NCBI GenBank assembly: GCA_028869035.1
Contig: JAGWTL010000110.1
Location: 1-8,582 of the forward strand
DNA: 8,582 nucleotides
From: Burkholderiales bacterium
GTDB taxonomy: Bacteria > Pseudomonadota > Gammaproteobacteria > Burkholderiales > Burkholderiaceae_C
Reading direction: 5' to 3'
Below, one piece after another: positions 8,361 to 8,582 of the stretch. How positions within the stretch are numbered: the first letter of the stretch is position 1; each line of letters starts with the position of its first letter. Under the pieces are notes generated by a model. That model ran no database searches. It was not told where the DNA came from and saw nothing but the letters and a program-made list of their open reading frames with translations. The position numbers and the translations under genes were made by a program.

Positions 8361-8370
8361 ACAAATTTGT
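8361..8370. repeat. Short palindrome upstream of the integrase-like ORF
   Basis: ACAAATTTGT is a perfect 10-bp palindrome 24 nt before the ATG at 8395, in a locally AT-rich stretch unlike the surrounding genes. It could be an operator or an integrase arm-type site for the island, but one short palindrome may also be chance. Confidence 0.3.
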
Positions 8371-8394
8371 CACACTCATTTTTCATGAGTGAAC

Positions 8395-8582
8395 ATGGCA
8401 GTGATCCGAAAACGTGGCGACTATCAATACCAAGCCATCGTGAGGCGTCGGGGCTACCCGGAGGTCACGGCGCTGGCCATCGACGAGACCTCGCGCGCCC
8501 GGGGCCACAGCTACGTCACCTTGGCCGCTGACGCCGATGCCCGGCGCGTGCTGTTCGTCACCGAGGGGCGCGACGCCAAGAC
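8395..8582 (+). CDS. Chimeric ORF: tyrosine-integrase N-terminus joined in frame to ISL3-type transposase (3' end outside window)
   Basis: The frame is open from ATG 8395 to the window end (62 codons plus two bases), with an in-frame TGA just upstream at 8386. Residues 1 to about 22-24 (MAVIRKRGDYQYQAIVRRRGYP) look like the arm-binding N-terminus of phage/island tyrosine integrases, which commonly read IRKRG-x-YQW-x-A-x-IRRKGYP and continue with a KTF-x-TK-x-AE segment. Here that segment is replaced. From about residue 24 the sequence (VTALAIDETSRARGHSYVTL...RRVLFVTEGRDAK) is the beginning of the ISL3 transposase DDE domain, with the first catalytic aspartate in IDE (D30). The integrase catalytic domain and the transposase N-terminal DNA-binding region are both absent at the join. 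Either a recombination or internal IS deletion fused two genes, or this is an assembly artefact. A functional product is unlikely. Both half-identifications are from recall of the families. Confidence 0.7.
   Translation, partial: MAVIRKRGDYQYQAIVRRRGYPEVTALAIDETSRARGHSYVTLAADADARRVLFVTEGRDAK
8464..8582 (+). mobile_element. ISL3-family insertion sequence fragment (internal transposase segment)
   Basis: About 119 nt encode the start of the ISL3 transposase catalytic domain. The left boundary is placed between 8461 and 8469 because integrase-like sequence stops there; GTCAC at the join could belong to either parent. No terminal inverted repeat or target-site duplication is seen at the boundary, as expected if the join lies inside the element rather than at its end. 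The rest of the element is beyond the window. Confidence 0.6.

Noticed and set aside
8331..8531. A 66-codon ORF on the + strand overlapping the integrase-like region
   Set aside because: It is in a different frame from the recognisable integrase and transposase peptides and resembles nothing; it is an out-of-frame shadow.

Overview
This is a GC-rich chromosomal window, most likely from a betaproteobacterium of the Burkholderiales, probably Comamonadaceae. The assignment rests on the gene order iscR-iscS-iscU-iscA-hscB-hscA-fdx with uvrB upstream and dnaQ downstream, on the protein sequences, and on a multi-hairpin intergenic repeat of a style I recognise from that family. It is an inference from reading, not a search result. 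All real genes lie on the + strand.

Layout: 1-1797 holds the 3' nine-tenths of uvrB (nucleotide excision repair helicase), whose start lies outside the window. A 111-nt gap carries the probable isc promoter, with an IscR-like inverted repeat close to the iscR start codon. 1909-7329 is a complete housekeeping ISC iron-sulfur cluster operon: iscR (regulator), iscS (cysteine desulfurase), iscU (scaffold), iscA (A-type carrier), hscB and hscA (co-chaperone and chaperone) and fdx (2Fe-2S ferredoxin). IscS supplies sulfur, Fdx supplies electrons, IscU builds the cluster, HscB/HscA release it through the LPPVK motif of IscU, IscA passes clusters on, and IscR senses cluster supply. No iscX follows fdx. 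The only sizeable gap inside the operon, iscU-iscA, is filled by a three-hairpin REP-like element. 7421-8122 is dnaQ (DNA polymerase III epsilon proofreading exonuclease).

8192-8266 is a tRNA-Val(CAC) gene with encoded CCA, its own extended -10 promoter and a strong intrinsic terminator. Beyond it the sequence changes character. An ORF beginning at 8395 starts like a tRNA-associated phage/island tyrosine integrase but, after about 23 codons, runs in frame into the start of the catalytic domain of an ISL3-family transposase, and then leaves the window. This looks like the edge of a tRNA-targeted genomic island, altered by an IS-related rearrangement or by an assembly chimera.

I found no CRISPR array, toxin-antitoxin pair or clearly undescribed system. 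The points most worth a second look are the integrase-transposase junction, the hairpin element splitting the isc operon, and the altered cysteine spacing in IscR.
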